A stretch of DNA of 64,000 bases, from positions 21,173 to 85,172 of the forward strand of contig CAYJLF010000024.1 in assembly GCA_964371055.1 (NCBI GenBank), given 5' to 3'. The notes below the pieces were generated by a model. That model did no database searches and was not told the DNA's origin. It saw only the letters and a list, made by a program, of their open reading frames with translations. Position 1 is the stretch's first letter. The number at the start of each line of letters is the position of its first letter. Both the position numbers and the translations under genes were made by a program. The DNA comes from CAYJLF01 sp964371055 (GTDB lineage Bacteria > Eisenbacteria > RBG-16-71-46 > CAIMUX01). Below, piece by piece: positions 62,161 through 64,000 of the stretch.

Positions 62161-63119
62161 TCCGGGCTCCCCTCGAGATAGCGCCGCATCCAGGCGCCCA
62201 TCGCCTCGAGCCCCGCGTCCAGCTCGACGCGCGGCCGGTACCCCAGCTTCTCGCGGGCCCGCGTCGAGTCGCCCCCGGTGTGCCGCGGGTCGCCGCTCTG
62301 CCGGGGCCGGAAGTCGAGCCGGGCCGGTCGGCCGGCGATTCGTTCGATCCGCGCCAGGACTTCCCGGACCGATACCCGGCTTCCGCCCGAGATGTTGTAC
62401 ACCCCGCCCGGCTCACCCTGCTCCGCGGCCTGCAGGTTCGCCTCGGTCACGTCGTCGATGTAGGTGAAGTCCCGGGTCTGCTCCCCGTCTCCGTAGACCG
62501 GGACCGGGGTCCCCTCCAGGACGGCGCGGAAGAAGCGGTGGAACGCCATGTCAGGTCGCTGGCGGGGACCGTAGACGGTGAAGTAGCGCAGGGAGACCGC
62601 CGGCACGGCGTGGACGACGGCGTAGAGACGAGCCAGCATCTCGGTCGCCAGCTTCGTGACTCCATACGGCGAGATCGGATTCAGCGGGCCGTCCTCCGGC
62701 ATCGGGAAGACGGGAGCCTCTCCGTAGACCGAGGAGGATGAGGCGCAGACGACCTTCCGGAGTGGTCTTCCCCGGGCCGCCTCCAGCAGCTTCTGCGTCG
62801 CGTTGATGTTGATCGACGTGTACTCATCGAAGGAGGAACCCCAGGAACTCCGGACTCCCGCCTGCGCGGCCAGATGCCAGACGACCTCGACGTCGTCGAG
62901 CAGCGGGGCGGGATCGGCGCGCCTGAGATCGATCCTTTCGAGCTGGAACCGCGGCTCACGCCGGAGCGCGGCCAGGTTGCGCTCCTTGAGGGCGGGATCG
63001 TAGTAGTCGGTCAGGCAGTCGACTCCCCGCACCTGCCAGCCATCGCGCACCAGCCGCTCGCAGAGGTGCGAGCCGATGAATCCCGCCGCGCCGGTGACCA
63101 GCGCCCGTCGCTCGCTCAT
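62157..63119 (-). CDS. NAD-dependent nucleotide-sugar epimerase
   Basis: Extended SDR, 320 aa. ALVTGAAGFIGSHLCERLV binds NAD; the Ser-Ser run in CASSSSVYGEA and YGVTKLATE (YxxxK) form the active site. The pattern (HLAAQAGVR, LRYFTVYGPRQRPDMAF) matches UDP-glucose/UDP-glucuronate 4-epimerases. The exact substrate is not decided. Its ATG overlaps the upstream stop (ATGA). Confidence 0.88.
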   Translation of the reverse strand: MSERRALVTGAAGFIGSHLCERLVRDGWQVRGVDCLTDYYDPALKERNLAALRREPRFQLERIDLRRADPAPLLDDVEVVWHLAAQAGVRSSWGSSFDEYTSININATQKLLEAARGRPLRKVVCASSSSVYGEAPVFPMPEDGPLNPISPYGVTKLATEMLARLYAVVHAVPAVSLRYFTVYGPRQRPDMAFHRFFRAVLEGTPVPVYGDGEQTRDFTYIDDVTEANLQAAEQGEPGGVYNISGGSRVSVREVLARIERIAGRPARLDFRPRQSGDPRHTGGDSTRAREKLGYRPRVELDAGLEAMGAWMRRYLEGSPE

Positions 63120-64000
63120 GGCTCTCCCCCCGTCGTGCCCAGCATCGATTCGAGTTCGCGCAAGGCCCCGGTGACGCGCCGGTCGCCCGGGTGGCGCTGA
63201 TTCCAGTCACGCAGGAGGTCGGCCGCCGCCTCGGGCCGGTCGGCCACCTGCCAGTAGAAGGACACCACGTCCCGTACGGTGTCGAAGTCATCCGGCTCGG
63301 CCGCGAGGGCGCGCCGGTAGGCCGCCTCGGCTTCCGCCAGGTTGTCCCGTAGCTCGTGCACGCGCCCCAGGATGCGCCACGCCCTCGAATCGGTCCAGCC
63401 CTGGCGCAGCCAGTCACGCGCGAGCTGCTCGGCCTCCTCGAACTTCCCGAGGCGCAGGAGCAGCACGCCGGCGGAGTACTGAATCGGCCGCGACCACGGG
63501 GTGAGCTCGACGGCGCGCCGGATCGCCCGGTGGGCCATCTCCGCGTCCCCGTCGGTCGAGATCTCCTCCGCCGCTCGGATCAGGGCCGCGGAGTAGTTCT
63601 GCACCAGGCGGCGGGTCGAGGGGTCCTTGAACACCGACGGATCGTGTGTGCCATCGTCCCGGAGCAGGGCGCGATAGCGGAAGACGTCGAGGGTGCTGTG
63701 GAGCGTTGCGGCCGCGTCGATCCGCTCGCGGCTTCCCGGCACGCGATCCTGCAGCTCGAAGACCACCCCCAGCATCACCACGCGGTCCTCGTATCCCATC
63801 AGGTCGGGGACGGTGGTGGCGATGTAGATCGGGCGCCGGCCGTACTCCCGCTCCACGATGCGCTGGACCGCGATGTCCTTGAGGTACATCGGGCGGTTGG
63901 TCCGGCTGTCGAGGTAGGGCCGCAGTCGTGCCACCTCAGCATCCGTCCACCCGAGATCGACCTTGGGTTCATGGTCGCGGAGCTGGCGGATGTACCAGTC
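63116..64000 (-). CDS. DUF2723/GT117-like membrane protein, C-terminal part with TPRs (5' end cut)
   Basis: Minus-strand frame open to the right edge, so only the C-terminal 294 residues are seen. The segment DWYIRQLRDHEP, then MYLKDIAVQRIVERE and RPIYIATTVPD, is the pattern that ends DUF2723 (GT117, TMEM260-like) proteins, whose missing N-terminal part would hold the membrane glycosyltransferase. Residues from about 120 on are TPR-like helical repeats (YSAGVLLLRLGKFEEAEQLA, AWRILGRVHELRDNLAEAEAAYRRAL). It overlaps the epimerase start and is the first visible gene of the glycan operon. A role in protein O-glycosylation is inferred. Confidence 0.75.
   Translation of the reverse strand, partial: DWYIRQLRDHEPKVDLGWTDAEVARLRPYLDSRTNRPMYLKDIAVQRIVEREYGRRPIYIATTVPDLMGYEDRVVMLGVVFELQDRVPGSRERIDAAATLHSTLDVFRYRALLRDDGTHDPSVFKDPSTRRLVQNYSAALIRAAEEISTDGDAEMAHRAIRRAVELTPWSRPIQYSAGVLLLRLGKFEEAEQLARDWLRQGWTDSRAWRILGRVHELRDNLAEAEAAYRRALAAEPDDFDTVRDVVSFYWQVADRPEAAADLLRDWNQRHPGDRRVTGALRELESMLGTTGGEP

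Overview
The window is a high-GC (roughly two-thirds G+C by eye), gene-dense bacterial chromosome segment from a diderm (Gram-negative) organism. An LpxH-type lipid A enzyme, a PorV/PorQ-like outer-membrane protein and secreted proteins with FlgD-like C-terminal domains point to the FCB superphylum. Ca. Eisenbacteria, Latescibacteria or a similar lineage would fit. This placement is inferred from gene content and style; no rRNA is present to confirm it.

Layout. 1-8.4 kb is an envelope block, mostly on the minus strand: an N-acetylmuramoyl-L-alanine amidase cut by the left edge, an M23 peptidase, an HtrA/Deg protease, LpxH on the plus strand, then a PorV-like protein, a DUF4384-like secreted protein and a lipoprotein with an FN3-like domain. 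8.9-13.9 kb on the plus strand carries rlmN and an NtrY/NtrX-like two-component pair followed by a DUF4390-like gene. 13.9-17.6 kb on the minus strand holds a secreted metalloprotease-like protein and an ECF sigma / zinc anti-sigma / bactofilin-like membrane protein operon. 18.0-20.0 kb on the plus strand has enolase, an FtsB-like gene and an initiator tRNA with promoter and terminator. 20.1-30.5 kb has a small secreted Cys-rich protein and a two-gene unit of an XRE regulator and a giant cyclic beta-1,2-glucan synthase. 30.5-34.8 kb has an MglA-type GTPase with a long tail, recG and rpmB.

34.9-53.3 kb on the minus strand is a near-complete division and cell wall (dcw) cluster. It is transcribed mraZ, a STAS-like gene, rsmH, ftsL, ftsI, murE, murF, mraY, murD, ftsW, murG, murC, ftsQ, ftsA, ftsZ. 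Most junctions overlap by 1-62 nt, so translation is probably coupled. A good sigma70-type promoter lies upstream of mraZ. murB and ddl are absent from their common place between murC and ftsQ.

53.6-64 kb on the minus strand is a surface glycan or glycosylation operon: a GT117/DUF2723-like protein with TPRs (cut by the right edge), a nucleotide-sugar epimerase, a membrane GT2, a UXS-like decarboxylase, a DPM1-like enzyme, a GT2 fused to a degenerate polyprenyl-phosphate sugar transferase module, a secreted beta-propeller protein with a sorting-type C-terminus, and a GT4.

Most notable observations: a possible new C-terminal tail (WGRIKxxYR) on a secreted protein; leaderless-looking genes with TATACT 6-7 nt before ATG; a 24-nt inverted repeat filling the presumed promoter spacer of the XRE-glucan synthase unit; two 17-18 bp minisatellites placed in gene leaders or tails; an RGG-like tail on MurG and a long disordered tail on MglA; a STAS-like gene inside dcw; an A9 tract at the end of the anti-sigma gene; and a palindrome upstream of the mraZ promoter.
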